Shown here piece after piece: positions 45,631 to 54,805 of a stretch of DNA of 64,000 nt. A program made the position numbers and the translations under genes. Numbering within the stretch: the stretch's first letter is position 1; every line of letters begins with the position of its first letter. The stretch comes from Gemella morbillorum (lineage in GTDB: Bacteria > Bacillota > Bacilli > Staphylococcales > Gemellaceae), in the NCBI RefSeq assembly GCF_900476045.1, contig NZ_LS483440.1, positions 372,001 to 436,000 of the forward strand, in the 5' to 3' direction. The notes under the pieces were generated by a model. That model did not search any database and had not been told where the DNA came from. It saw only the letters and a program-made list of their open reading frames with translations.

Positions 45631-46404
45631 ATGGAAACACTAAAAAAAAAGATTTTAATAACGGGAGCATCTAGTGGGTTAGGACGTGAATTAGCATATC
45701 AGTTTGCTCAAAAGGGAAATGTAGAATTAATTTTAGTAGCTCGTAGAAAAGAAGCGTTGGAAAAGGTAGTGAAAAAGTGCCATACTTATGATTCAGTAAA
45801 AGCTAAAAGCTACTCTGTAGATATAGGGGCACAAGACCAAGTTGAAGGATTGTTAGAAAAAATAGATGATGTAGATATTTTAATAAATGCTGCAGGCTAT
45901 GGAATTATGAAAGATTTTAGCGAATTTACTGATTATGAAGTAGTAAAAATGTTTGATACTAATGTTATTGGAACTATTCAATTAACGACAGAAATAGCTA
46001 AAAGAATGCGTGAAAATAAATCAGGATCAATCGTAACAATAGCATCATTAGCAGGAAAAATAGCAACGCCAAAAACATCTGTCTATTCAGCAACAAAATT
46101 CGCACTTATCGGTTATTTTAATGCACTGCGTTTAGAAGTAAAAAAAGATAATGTTCATATTATGACTGTGAATCCTGGACCAGTTGCAACAAATTTCTTT
46201 AATATAGCTGATGAAGATAAAAGTTACTTAAAAGCAATGGGCGATAAACCATTAACACCAAAATTTGTTGCAAAAAAAATTATAAAAGGTATAGAAAAGA
46301 GAAAACGTGAAGTTAATTTACCACTTAAGTTGGTATTGGGGGTTAAATTAAGTCAATTATTTCCTCGCCTAAGTGACAAAATATTATTAGGGATGTTTAA
46401 ATAA
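45631..46404 (+). CDS. Short-chain dehydrogenase/reductase
   Basis: 257 residues from ATG 45631 with GGAGAGG upstream. Classical SDR motifs: ITGASSGLGRELAYQFA near 10-26, NAAGYG near 86, catalytic Ser in GSIVTIASLAGK near 138, YSATK (Tyr, Lys) near 152 and NPGPVATNF near 181. Matches the DltE/YqjQ group. Substrate unknown. Confidence 0.9.
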   Translation: METLKKKILITGASSGLGRELAYQFAQKGNVELILVARRKEALEKVVKKCHTYDSVKAKSYSVDIGAQDQVEGLLEKIDDVDILINAAGYGIMKDFSEFTDYEVVKMFDTNVIGTIQLTTEIAKRMRENKSGSIVTIASLAGKIATPKTSVYSATKFALIGYFNALRLEVKKDNVHIMTVNPGPVATNFFNIADEDKSYLKAMGDKPLTPKFVAKKIIKGIEKRKREVNLPLKLVLGVKLSQLFPRLSDKILLGMFK

Positions 46405-46414
46405 AAATGAAATT

Positions 46415-46464
46415 AATAAATATTTCTACGAAAATTCTTTTTTGTAGGGATATTTATTTTTTTT
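46415..46464 (+). terminator. Terminator after the SDR gene
   Basis: AATAAATATTTCTAC/GTAGGGATATTTATT (46415-46429, 46444-46458; two G-U pairs) followed by T6. Confidence 0.8.
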
Positions 46465-46575
46465 GATTAAAAAGTAAGCTGCTGTTTAAATGGTAAAATA
46501 GCATGAAATATGGTAAAATAAAGTATTAAGTAGTCACTAAAAAATTTCTCTTGAAAGAGATTAAAGGAGATTGAT

Positions 46576-48321
46576 ATGATAGATAAATTAGGATGGAAAA
46601 TAGGTGGAGAACAAGGAGAAGGACTTGAGGCAACAACTGAAGTTTTTTCGACAGTTCTAAACTCGCTAGGTTACCATATGTATTCTACTAGGGATTTTGC
46701 GAGTAGAATAAAAGGTGGCCATAGTACTAGTAAAATCTGTATTTCAGAAGAAAAGATAGATGTTATTGATTATAAGACAGATATTCTTATTGCTTTTGAT
46801 CAAGCAACTTTAGATAGTTATATTGATGAATTAGATGAGAATAGTATTATTATTGTTGATGAAAAGATAAAGCCAGAAATTTCAGAGGAAGTTACTGGAT
46901 TAGTAGCAGTTTTCCCAATCACAGATCTTGCAAAAGAAATTTCAGCGCCAATTGTTAAAAATATTATAACGTTGGGAATTTGTTCTGCACTATTAAATAT
47001 CAATAAAGATATTTTTTATAATATGATTGAAGTGAAATTTTCATCAAAAGGTGAAGAAATAGTTGCTACAAATATCCAAGCATTTAACAAAGGATATGAG
47101 ATAATGCAAAGCTTTATGGTAGAGCATAACTTAGGAGATAAGTATTATCTTAAAGAATTGGAGAAAAAAGAACAAAATAATATGTGGCTAATAGGAAACC
47201 ATGCAGCAGGCCTAGGTGCACTAGTAGCAGGGTGTCGTCTTTATGCAGGATATCCAATAACACCAGCCACAGAAATTATGGAATATTTATTTGAAAAATT
47301 ACCAACTGTAAATGGAGCATATATTCAAACCGAAGATGAGATTGCGGCTCTTGGAGTTGCTATTGGGGCAAATTTTGCCGGTGTACGTGCTATGACAGCA
47401 ACGTCTGGTCCGGGGATTTCTCTTATGACTGAATTTTTAGGTATGGCAGTTATGTCTGAACAACCAGTTGTTATTGTAGATGTTCAAAGAGGAGGTCCGT
47501 CATCAGGTCTACCAACAAAAGTTGAACAATCTGATATTTTCCATGCTGTTTATGGAGGAACTGGTGATGCTTCGCGAATTGTTTTAGCGCCAACTACTGT
47601 AGAAGATTGTTTTTATACTATGATTGATGCATTTAATATGGCAGAAAAATATCAAACACCAGTTATTGTATTGATGGACTTGCAACTAGGTATGAATAAA
47701 CAAACTGTTTCCGATTTTGATTTTAGCAAAGTAGAAATTAATCGTGGTAAACTTCTAAAACAAGAAGAAATTACAGAAGAAGACATAATTTATTTCAAAC
47801 GTTATGGACTTGATTCACTTGTATCTGAACGTACTATCCCAGGACAAAAGGGTGGAATTCATAATGCTAATAGTTATGAACATTCAGTAGTAGGGTTACC
47901 TTCTGAAGTTAAGAAAAATACAGTAAAACAGAAAAATAAACGTTCTGAAAAAATTGAAACAGCATTTATTGAAAATCCATTTGTTTTAAATGAATATAAT
48001 GTAGAAAAAGATATTCTTTTAGTTGGTATTAACTCGACTTATGGAGTATTAAATAAAGCAGCCAAAGAGCTGAAAGAAAAAGGAATGAACATTGATACTA
48101 TGCATTTACGCCAAATTTATCCGGTTGCTCAGAAGGTTAAAGATACTTTTGATAAATATAGAAAAGTCTATATTGTCGAGCATAATTCTAATAAACAATT
48201 ACGAACAGTAATTTCAAGTAAGTATCATAATTCAGATAAAATTTCTAGTTTATTGAAATATAATGGTGATATATATTATACTCACGAACTTATAGAGCAA
48301 CTATTAGAGGAGGAGAGATAA
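46576..48321 (+). CDS. korA: 2-oxoacid:ferredoxin oxidoreductase, alpha (gamma-alpha fused) subunit
   Basis: 581 residues. The N-terminal gamma-type domain (about 1-180: GWKIGGEQGEGLEATTEVF, FASRIKGGHSTSKI) is fused to the alpha pyrimidine-binding domain (from about 200: GNHAAGLGALVAGCRLYAGYPITPATEIMEYL, TSGPGISLMTEFLGMAVM, VDVQRGGPSSGLPTK) and a C-terminal domain II. With korB it oxidatively decarboxylates 2-oxoacids, usually 2-oxoglutarate, reducing ferredoxin. The order and fusion match staphylococcal KorAB. GGAG SD. Confidence 0.92.
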   Translation: MIDKLGWKIGGEQGEGLEATTEVFSTVLNSLGYHMYSTRDFASRIKGGHSTSKICISEEKIDVIDYKTDILIAFDQATLDSYIDELDENSIIIVDEKIKPEISEEVTGLVAVFPITDLAKEISAPIVKNIITLGICSALLNINKDIFYNMIEVKFSSKGEEIVATNIQAFNKGYEIMQSFMVEHNLGDKYYLKELEKKEQNNMWLIGNHAAGLGALVAGCRLYAGYPITPATEIMEYLFEKLPTVNGAYIQTEDEIAALGVAIGANFAGVRAMTATSGPGISLMTEFLGMAVMSEQPVVIVDVQRGGPSSGLPTKVEQSDIFHAVYGGTGDASRIVLAPTTVEDCFYTMIDAFNMAEKYQTPVIVLMDLQLGMNKQTVSDFDFSKVEINRGKLLKQEEITEEDIIYFKRYGLDSLVSERTIPGQKGGIHNANSYEHSVVGLPSEVKKNTVKQKNKRSEKIETAFIENPFVLNEYNVEKDILLVGINSTYGVLNKAAKELKEKGMNIDTMHLRQIYPVAQKVKDTFDKYRKVYIVEHNSNKQLRTVISSKYHNSDKISSLLKYNGDIYYTHELIEQLLEEER

Positions 48322-48322
48322 T

Positions 48323-49195
48323 ATGAAAGTAACAATGAAAGATTATAAAAATAATGAAAAACCGGATTGGTGCGCTGGCTGTGGAGACTTTTCTGTTTTA
48401 GCTGGGATTCAAAGGGCAGTAGTAAATCTTGGAATAAGACCAGAAAATGTTGTAATTTCTGCAGGAATTGGTTGTTCTGGGAAAATAAGTGGATATACTA
48501 AAGCTTATGGAGTTCAAGGACTTCATGGACGTAGCTTACCAGTAGCCCAAGGAATAAAACTAGCCAATCAAGATTTAACAGTTTTTGCAATGGGTGGAGA
48601 TGGCGATGGATATGCTATAGGTATTGGACACGCCGTTCACGCTATGAAACGTAATGTAAATATGACTTATATTGTTATGGATAATCAGCTTTATGCTTTA
48701 ACAAAAGGGCAAATGTCACCTAAATCAGCAGAAGGATTAGTGACGACAACTACACTTGAAGGTGTGATGGAAAAACCATTATCGGCTTTAAAAGTAGCTT
48801 TATCTTGTGAAGTAACATTTTTAGCTCAGGCATTTACTGGAGATATTAAAGGAATGATGGCTATTTTTGAAGAAGCTGTTAAGCATGATGGGTTCGCGTT
48901 GGTTAATGTATTTAGTCCATGTAAAACATATAATTACTACAATACTCCTGAATGGTATAAAGAGAATTTAACAAATCTTGATGATATCGAAGGGTATGAT
49001 AATACAAATAAACTAGAAGCATATAGAATTTTAGAGGAATATAATGATTTAGTAACAGGGGTTATATATAAAAATAATAATAAACTAAAATATGAAACAA
49101 CACTAAAAAATTATAATCAATCTAAACCATTAGCTCATCAGAACTTGGAATTTGAAGAAGAAATGTTTAAAAACTTATGTGATGAATTTAGATAA
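48323..49195 (+). CDS. korB: 2-oxoacid:ferredoxin oxidoreductase, beta subunit
   Basis: 290 residues. Cys motif WCAGCGDFSVLAGIQRA near 13 and later IGCSGK, thiamine-diphosphate motif GGDGDGYAIGIGHAVHA near 92, and DNQLYALTKGQMSP near 123. Starts one base after korA stops. Forms the active enzyme with KorA. Confidence 0.95.
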   Translation: MKVTMKDYKNNEKPDWCAGCGDFSVLAGIQRAVVNLGIRPENVVISAGIGCSGKISGYTKAYGVQGLHGRSLPVAQGIKLANQDLTVFAMGGDGDGYAIGIGHAVHAMKRNVNMTYIVMDNQLYALTKGQMSPKSAEGLVTTTTLEGVMEKPLSALKVALSCEVTFLAQAFTGDIKGMMAIFEEAVKHDGFALVNVFSPCKTYNYYNTPEWYKENLTNLDDIEGYDNTNKLEAYRILEEYNDLVTGVIYKNNNKLKYETTLKNYNQSKPLAHQNLEFEEEMFKNLCDEFR

Positions 49196-49206
49196 AGAGG
49201 CAAAAT

Positions 49207-49476
49207 ATGAAATTAAGAAAACTTTTATTACCATTAGCAGTAGCTGGAACAATGTATTACATTTATAAAAAAACAGAAGAATATGAATTGGATGTCGATC
49301 ACATTGATAGATGCCGTAATAGTCTAATTGCGGAGGGATATACAGTAGCAGATAGTTATGTGTTAAATCTAATAGAAAACCAATATTTAATGTTTTATTT
49401 TAGTGATGAGGAAAAAGACTACGAAGTACGTTTTGATAAAGAAACAGATACTATAGAATATATAAAAGAGGTATAA
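49207..49476 (+). CDS. Small protein with N-terminal hydrophobic segment, unknown
   Basis: 89 residues. MKLRKLLLPLAVAGTMYYIYKK looks like a short signal anchor; the rest is acidic (VDHIDRCRNSLIAEGYTVADSYVLNLIEN). Not recognised. It is packed between korB (11 bases) and the M42 peptidase (3 bases), so it is likely translated. Confidence 0.7.
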   Translation: MKLRKLLLPLAVAGTMYYIYKKTEEYELDVDHIDRCRNSLIAEGYTVADSYVLNLIENQYLMFYFSDEEKDYEVRFDKETDTIEYIKEV

Positions 49477-49479
49477 GCG

Positions 49480-50541
49480 ATGAATAAATCAATAGAAAGA
49501 TTCAAAGAACTGACAATGTTAGATGGGACATCTGGTTTTGAGAGTGAAGTTTCAAAATACTTAGAAAAAAATTTGTCTAAGTATGCGGATGAAATCAAAT
49601 TTGACAATTTAGGTGGAATCTACGCAATCAAAAAATCAAAAAAAGAAAATGCTAAGACTGTCATGATTGCAGCTCATATGGATGAAGTAGGATTTGTAGT
49701 TACAAAGATTTTACCAAATGGATTTTTAAAATTTGAAACATTAGGCGGTTTCCGTGAAGATGTTTTATTAGCTCAGACTTATACTGTAACATCGTATGCT
49801 GGTAAGAAGTTTACTGGAGTAATAGGCTCTATTCCAAAACATTTCACAGCAGGAATTGCTCAAAATGTAAAAATTAGTGATATGACGATTGATGTAGGTG
49901 CAGAAAATCGCGAAGAAGTTTTAAAAATGGGGATTCATGAAGGAGCATTTGTTACGCCGAAAACAACTTTTGAACAACTTACAGAAAATAGAATTATATC
50001 AAAAGCTGTTGATAATAGATATGGATGTGTAATTATTACAGAAATTTTTGAACAATTTGCAGATAAAGATTTAGATGTTAATTTGGTAGTTTGTGCAACA
50101 GTTCAAGAAGAAGTAGGGCTTCGTGGAGCTAAAATAGCAGCTAATATGATTAAACCGGATGTATGCTTTGTAGTTGATTGTAGTCCAGCCAATGATATGG
50201 ACGGATCAGCGACAAGCAACGGACGTTTAGGCGAAGGGTTTTTAATACGTTTAGTTGATAGAACAATGGTTCTTCGTCCAAATATGCGTGAGAAACTAGT
50301 TAGACTGGCAGAAGAAAATGGTATAAAATATCAGTACTTTACATCACCTGGAGGAACAGATGCTGGGGAAATTCATCAAGCATTAAATGGTGTACCAACT
50401 ACTGTAATTGGGATTTGTGCAAGGTACATTCATACACACAATGCGATTTTTGATATTCGTGATTACTATGCAGCAAAAGCTATTTTAGGAAAATTAATTG
50501 AAACAATAGATGATAAATTTATTGAAGATGTAAGAAAATAA
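49480..50541 (+). CDS. M42 family glutamyl/leucyl aminopeptidase
   Basis: 353 residues. Metal and catalytic positions: AAHMDEVGFVV near 63, KAVDNRYGC near 176 (Asp), VQEEVGLRGAKIAA near 208 (catalytic Glu), VDCSPAND near 230 and TSPGGTDAGEIHQALNGVPTTVIGICARYIHTH near 284-316 (last His). Matches PepA/FrvX-like tetrahedral dinuclear-zinc aminopeptidases. Follows the small acidic protein after 3 bases. Cytoplasmic. Confidence 0.93.
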   Translation: MNKSIERFKELTMLDGTSGFESEVSKYLEKNLSKYADEIKFDNLGGIYAIKKSKKENAKTVMIAAHMDEVGFVVTKILPNGFLKFETLGGFREDVLLAQTYTVTSYAGKKFTGVIGSIPKHFTAGIAQNVKISDMTIDVGAENREEVLKMGIHEGAFVTPKTTFEQLTENRIISKAVDNRYGCVIITEIFEQFADKDLDVNLVVCATVQEEVGLRGAKIAANMIKPDVCFVVDCSPANDMDGSATSNGRLGEGFLIRLVDRTMVLRPNMREKLVRLAEENGIKYQYFTSPGGTDAGEIHQALNGVPTTVIGICARYIHTHNAIFDIRDYYAAKAILGKLIETIDDKFIEDVRK

Positions 50542-50582
50542 GAAAAATAGGTTATCATAAAGTAAACTATATGAAATAAGAA

Positions 50583-50615
50583 ATCGAGATAAGTATTAAC
50601 TTATCTCGATTTTTT
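50583..50615. terminator. Bidirectional terminator after the M42 peptidase and the ftsW/rodA gene
   Basis: ATCGAGATAAG/CTTATCTCGAT (50583-50593, 50600-50610), perfect 11 bp, with T5 on the right and A3 on the left. Confidence 0.9.
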
Positions 50616-50619
50616 ACTA

Positions 50620-51885
50620 TTATCTATTTTTAAATTTTCTACTACGACGATATTCCTTTTGATTGTCGTAGGGCTCTTCATATTGATAATTACTTTCTTG
50701 ATAGTCGTCATCAATATATGGTTCCTCCTCATAATTCTCATAATATTCATCTTCTAAGTATTCTTCGTGAATAGTAGCGTTTATTTTAACAATTATTCCA
50801 AATAGAATACTATTAGCAATAAGGGAACTTCCCCCATAGCTTACAAATGGCATACTAATTCCAATTACAGGGATTATGCTAAGAGTAGAGAAGATATTGA
50901 TGAAAAATGAAAAACAAAAACTACACATTGCTAATAAAATAAAGTAGTAGCTATAATTACCTTGTTCACATTTTTTTACTATACTAAACAATCTTAGTAT
51001 GAAAATAAAGAAGAATATTAAGAAAAAGAAGGTACCGATAAATCCAAAATTCTTTGCCAAAATAGAAAAGATAAAATCATTGAATTGCTCATCAATATAA
51101 TTCTTATTTTTAGCAAAAGTTCCTGTTAAGCCGCCTCGTTTTATTTCGGAAAGTACCTGAGTAATCTGATACGAATAATCTAGTTTATACGCTTCAGGAT
51201 TTAACCAAGATAATATTCTCTTTAATTGATATCCTTTAAGTCCTACTAAACCAAGAACTCTTGGGAAATATAGTGCACCTAAAATAATTATTCCTATACC
51301 AACAAGAACAACTGAATATATATTTAATAAAGTTTTTTTATGGGTACTGACTAGAAATACTAATCCTAAAAATAGAAAAATAAAGAATAATCCATTACCT
51401 AAGTCATTTTCACGAAGAACCAAAATGAAAGGAATCGCGATAATTAACAGTAATTTTAAGAGTTTAATAGAATCGGTGTTTTCTCTAAAACTTTTTTCTT
51501 TTATTAATAAACTGACCATAGCTACTGTAGATACTTTAGCAAATTCTGATGGTTGTAAAGTAAACAATCCAAAGTTGTACCAGCTACGCGCCCCATTAAC
51601 AATAGGTGCCATAGAAGGTGGAACTAGAAATATACCTATCAATAAAGTTAAACCAAGCAAATAGAAAAATATAGAGAATCTTTCTATATAGTCGACTGGA
51701 ATTTTTTGAAATATATATATTACAAAAAATCCTAATAGATAAAAGATGAATTGTTTAATAAATAATTTTGGTGTTTGATTATTATTATATTGTGCTAGCA
51801 TTATTAATGTAAGGCTAGTAATCGCAAATATAAAATAAAAAATCATTATTGATAAATTAGTTTTATTTTTTATAAAATTTAACAT
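50620..51885 (-). CDS. SEDS-family peptidoglycan polymerase (FtsW/RodA/SpoVE)
   Basis: 421 residues with about ten helices. SEDS signatures: GARSWYNFGLFTLQPSEFAKVSTVAMVSLL near 97-126, LRENDLGNGLFFIFLFL near 157, RGGLTGTFAKNKNYIDEQFNDFIFSILAKNFGFIG near 245-280 (with the catalytic-loop acidic residue) and GISMPFVSYGGSSLIANSILFGII near 340. FtsW and RodA cannot be told apart safely; no PBP gene is adjacent. The last 48 residues are an unusual Glu/Asp/Tyr-rich tail ending in a basic RRSRKFKNR. Confidence 0.9.
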   Translation of the reverse strand: MLNFIKNKTNLSIMIFYFIFAITSLTLIMLAQYNNNQTPKLFIKQFIFYLLGFFVIYIFQKIPVDYIERFSIFFYLLGLTLLIGIFLVPPSMAPIVNGARSWYNFGLFTLQPSEFAKVSTVAMVSLLIKEKSFRENTDSIKLLKLLLIIAIPFILVLRENDLGNGLFFIFLFLGLVFLVSTHKKTLLNIYSVVLVGIGIIILGALYFPRVLGLVGLKGYQLKRILSWLNPEAYKLDYSYQITQVLSEIKRGGLTGTFAKNKNYIDEQFNDFIFSILAKNFGFIGTFFFLIFFFIFILRLFSIVKKCEQGNYSYYFILLAMCSFCFSFFINIFSTLSIIPVIGISMPFVSYGGSSLIANSILFGIIVKINATIHEEYLEDEYYENYEEEPYIDDDYQESNYQYEEPYDNQKEYRRSRKFKNR

Positions 51886-52098
51886 AATTCAACTCCTTTG
51901 AAGTAATTATACAATAACAGAGTAATATAAGCAACTTAAATTAAAGATATCTGATATAGCTGTATTTTTCACTTTAATCGAAGATAAGTTTGCTGATGAA
52001 CAACATATATGAGGCTACTATTTTCTTCAATATTATGATAAAATTATAATGTTATAGAAATGATATTAGGAAAAATTTGTAAGGAAGGAAATTTTTAA

Positions 52099-54801
52099 AT
52101 GAAATATACGCCGATGATTGAGCAGTATTTAAAAATAAAAAAAGATTATCAAGATATGTTTTTATTTTATCGACTTGGTGATTTTTATGAACTGTTCTTT
52201 GAAGATGCAACTCGTGCATCAAAAATTTTGGAAATAACTTTGACAGCACGTGATGGTGGTGCAGAAAAAGTTCCAATGTGTGGAGTACCATTTCACGCTG
52301 CAGCTAATTATATAGATGTGCTTGTCAATAATGGCTATAAAGTAGCTATCTGTGAGCAAGTTTCGGAACCTGGTCAAGGAAAGATTGTTGAAAGAAAAGT
52401 AGTTCAAGTAATTACGCCAGGAACATACATGAACTATAAAAACTATGATGAAAATAACTTTTTAGCTAGTGCATATAAAAAAGATGGCAATATTTATTTT
52501 GCATTTTGTGATATTATGACAGGGGATAGCCGTTGCACAATTTTGAAAACAATGGATGATTTGCAAGATGAAATTTTGAGAAATAATATTAAAGAAATAA
52601 TTACTATTAAAGACCAAGAACTAAAGGTTAGTGCATACATTACAGAAGTAGAAGTAGATGAAAATATAGAAAAAGAGAAAACATCTAATCTAAGTGACAG
52701 TAATCTTCGTATTTGCTGCAATATCTTGTTAGATTATATTGAAAAAACACAAAATAAAGATGTTAACAGTCTAAAAAACTTTGAAGTATATTTTAAAGAT
52801 AAGTTTGTTTATATGACAAATTATTCACTAAAGAACTTAGAAGTAACACAAAATATGGCGAATGGTGGGAAAAAAGGTTCTTTATTGAGTATTATTGATA
52901 AAACTTCGACAGCTGCAGGTGCTAGAAAGCTAAAAAAATGGCTAGAAAATCCACTTTTAAATCTAAAGGAGATAGAACATCGACAAGAAATTGTTGGAGA
53001 TTTTGTTAAACATTATTTTGAAAAAGCAGATGTTAAAACAAATCTAAAAGAGGTTTATGACCTTGAACGCATATCAACAAAGGTTTCATATAATATAGTA
53101 AGCCCTAAAGAGTTACTGAATTTGAAAAAAACGTTAGAAAAAATTCCAAGTATAAAAAATATATTACTAAGTTTTAATTCGAAAAAATTAATAGAAATTG
53201 CGAATAATATTGATGAATTAGAAGATTTACATGAATATCTAGAAGTTACTATTAACGAAGAAGCTGGACAAACTGTTAAAGAAGGAAATGTAATTAAATT
53301 AGGTTTCAACTCAGAATTAGATAGTTATAAAAATGCTAGTAAAAATGGTAATAGAATTTTACTAGAAATAGAAGAACGTGAAAAAAATAGAACAGGTGTT
53401 AAAAACCTAAAGGTAGGTTACAACAAAATTTTCGGTTATTTCATAGAAATTTCTAAAGTAGGCTTGAAAACTATAGATCCAACAGAACTTGGTTATCATA
53501 GGAAACAAACTTTATCTAACTGTGAGAGATTTATTTCAGAAGAATTAAAAGAAGTAGAAGAACATATCGTTAATTCTAAAGCGAAAATTGAAGAGTTAGA
53601 ATTGCTGTTATTCCAAGAAGTTAAGATGAAAATACATAGCTTTATTCCGAGATTACAGCGAGTTGCTAATATTCTTAGTGATATTGATGTATTTGTTTCA
53701 TTATCAGATGTAGCAGAAGAATATAGTTATACAAAACCAAAATTTAATAATAATAATATAATTGATATTATTGAAGGTAGACATCCGATAGTAGAGCGTA
53801 ATGTAAGTGATGATGGGTATATTAGTAATGATTGCAAGGTAGATAAAGATAATAATATTCTATTAATAACAGGACCGAATATGTCTGGGAAATCTACTTA
53901 TATGCGTCAGCTTGCACTTATAGTTATACTTGCCCAAATCGGATCATTTGTTCCAGCAACATCAGCTAATCTCCCGATTTTTGATAAGATATTTACTCGT
54001 ATTGGGGCGAGCGATGACCTTGCTGGAGGAAAATCAACGTTTATGGTAGAAATGATTGAGGCGAAAAATGCTCTTGTTGAATCTACTGCAAACTCATTAC
54101 TTATTTTTGATGAAATTGGGCGCGGAACATCTACTTATGATGGTATTGCACTTGCACAATCTATTTTGGAGTATATTAACGAAAAAATTAAATGCAAAAC
54201 ATTATTTTCAACGCATTATCATGAACTGACGAAATTAGAAAACAGAATGAATGGAATTAAAAATATTCATGTGTCTGCTAAGGAAGACCACGGTAAATTA
54301 ATATTCCTTTATAAGATTAATGATGGACCTATAGAGAAGAGTTATGGTATTCATGTTGCTCAACTTGCACATCTTCCTGAAGAAGTAATAGTAGTGGCAA
54401 ATAATATTTTAAAAGAACTAGAAAGTGGTAATATAGGCTCAGGTGATTTAATCGGAAAAGGATATTATGAAAATATTGGAAATACTGGGGAAACTCAGGC
54501 GGCAAAAGATGAAGCTAACCCAATGCAATTAGTACAACATTTAGAGAAGAAATTACAAAAAGAATTAGAAGAAAAGCTACGATTAGAGTACGACGAAAAA
54601 CTTCAAAAAGAACTTAAAAATAAGGTAAAAGAAAAAACTAATGGAAATTACAAAAAGCTTCAACTAGATTTTGATAATAATGATGAAAAATTTGAATTTA
54701 TTAAAGAAAAATTAACAGGTTTGAATTTCTTAGAAACAACACCAATAGAAGCATTTAATCTTCTTTATGAACTACAACAAAAACTCAATGAAGGGAGGTA
54801 G
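52099..54801 (+). CDS. mutS: DNA mismatch repair protein MutS
   Basis: 900 residues. Mismatch-binding GDFYE with Phe (FYRLGDFYELFFEDA near 25), connector and lever regions, then ATPase: Walker A GPNMSGKSTYMRQ near 593, ASDDLAGGKSTFMVEM near 636, Walker B LLIFDEIGRGTSTYDG near 668 and FSTHYHELT near 706. C-terminal segment (about 812-850) has a strongly charged heptad-like KELEEKLRLEYDEKLQKELK stretch, longer than usual. SD AAGGAAGG. Followed by mutL after 4 bases. Confidence 0.97.
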   Translation: MKYTPMIEQYLKIKKDYQDMFLFYRLGDFYELFFEDATRASKILEITLTARDGGAEKVPMCGVPFHAAANYIDVLVNNGYKVAICEQVSEPGQGKIVERKVVQVITPGTYMNYKNYDENNFLASAYKKDGNIYFAFCDIMTGDSRCTILKTMDDLQDEILRNNIKEIITIKDQELKVSAYITEVEVDENIEKEKTSNLSDSNLRICCNILLDYIEKTQNKDVNSLKNFEVYFKDKFVYMTNYSLKNLEVTQNMANGGKKGSLLSIIDKTSTAAGARKLKKWLENPLLNLKEIEHRQEIVGDFVKHYFEKADVKTNLKEVYDLERISTKVSYNIVSPKELLNLKKTLEKIPSIKNILLSFNSKKLIEIANNIDELEDLHEYLEVTINEEAGQTVKEGNVIKLGFNSELDSYKNASKNGNRILLEIEEREKNRTGVKNLKVGYNKIFGYFIEISKVGLKTIDPTELGYHRKQTLSNCERFISEELKEVEEHIVNSKAKIEELELLLFQEVKMKIHSFIPRLQRVANILSDIDVFVSLSDVAEEYSYTKPKFNNNNIIDIIEGRHPIVERNVSDDGYISNDCKVDKDNNILLITGPNMSGKSTYMRQLALIVILAQIGSFVPATSANLPIFDKIFTRIGASDDLAGGKSTFMVEMIEAKNALVESTANSLLIFDEIGRGTSTYDGIALAQSILEYINEKIKCKTLFSTHYHELTKLENRMNGIKNIHVSAKEDHGKLIFLYKINDGPIEKSYGIHVAQLAHLPEEVIVVANNILKELESGNIGSGDLIGKGYYENIGNTGETQAAKDEANPMQLVQHLEKKLQKELEEKLRLEYDEKLQKELKNKVKEKTNGNYKKLQLDFDNNDEKFEFIKEKLTGLNFLETTPIEAFNLLYELQQKLNEGR

Positions 54802-54805
54802 TTAA

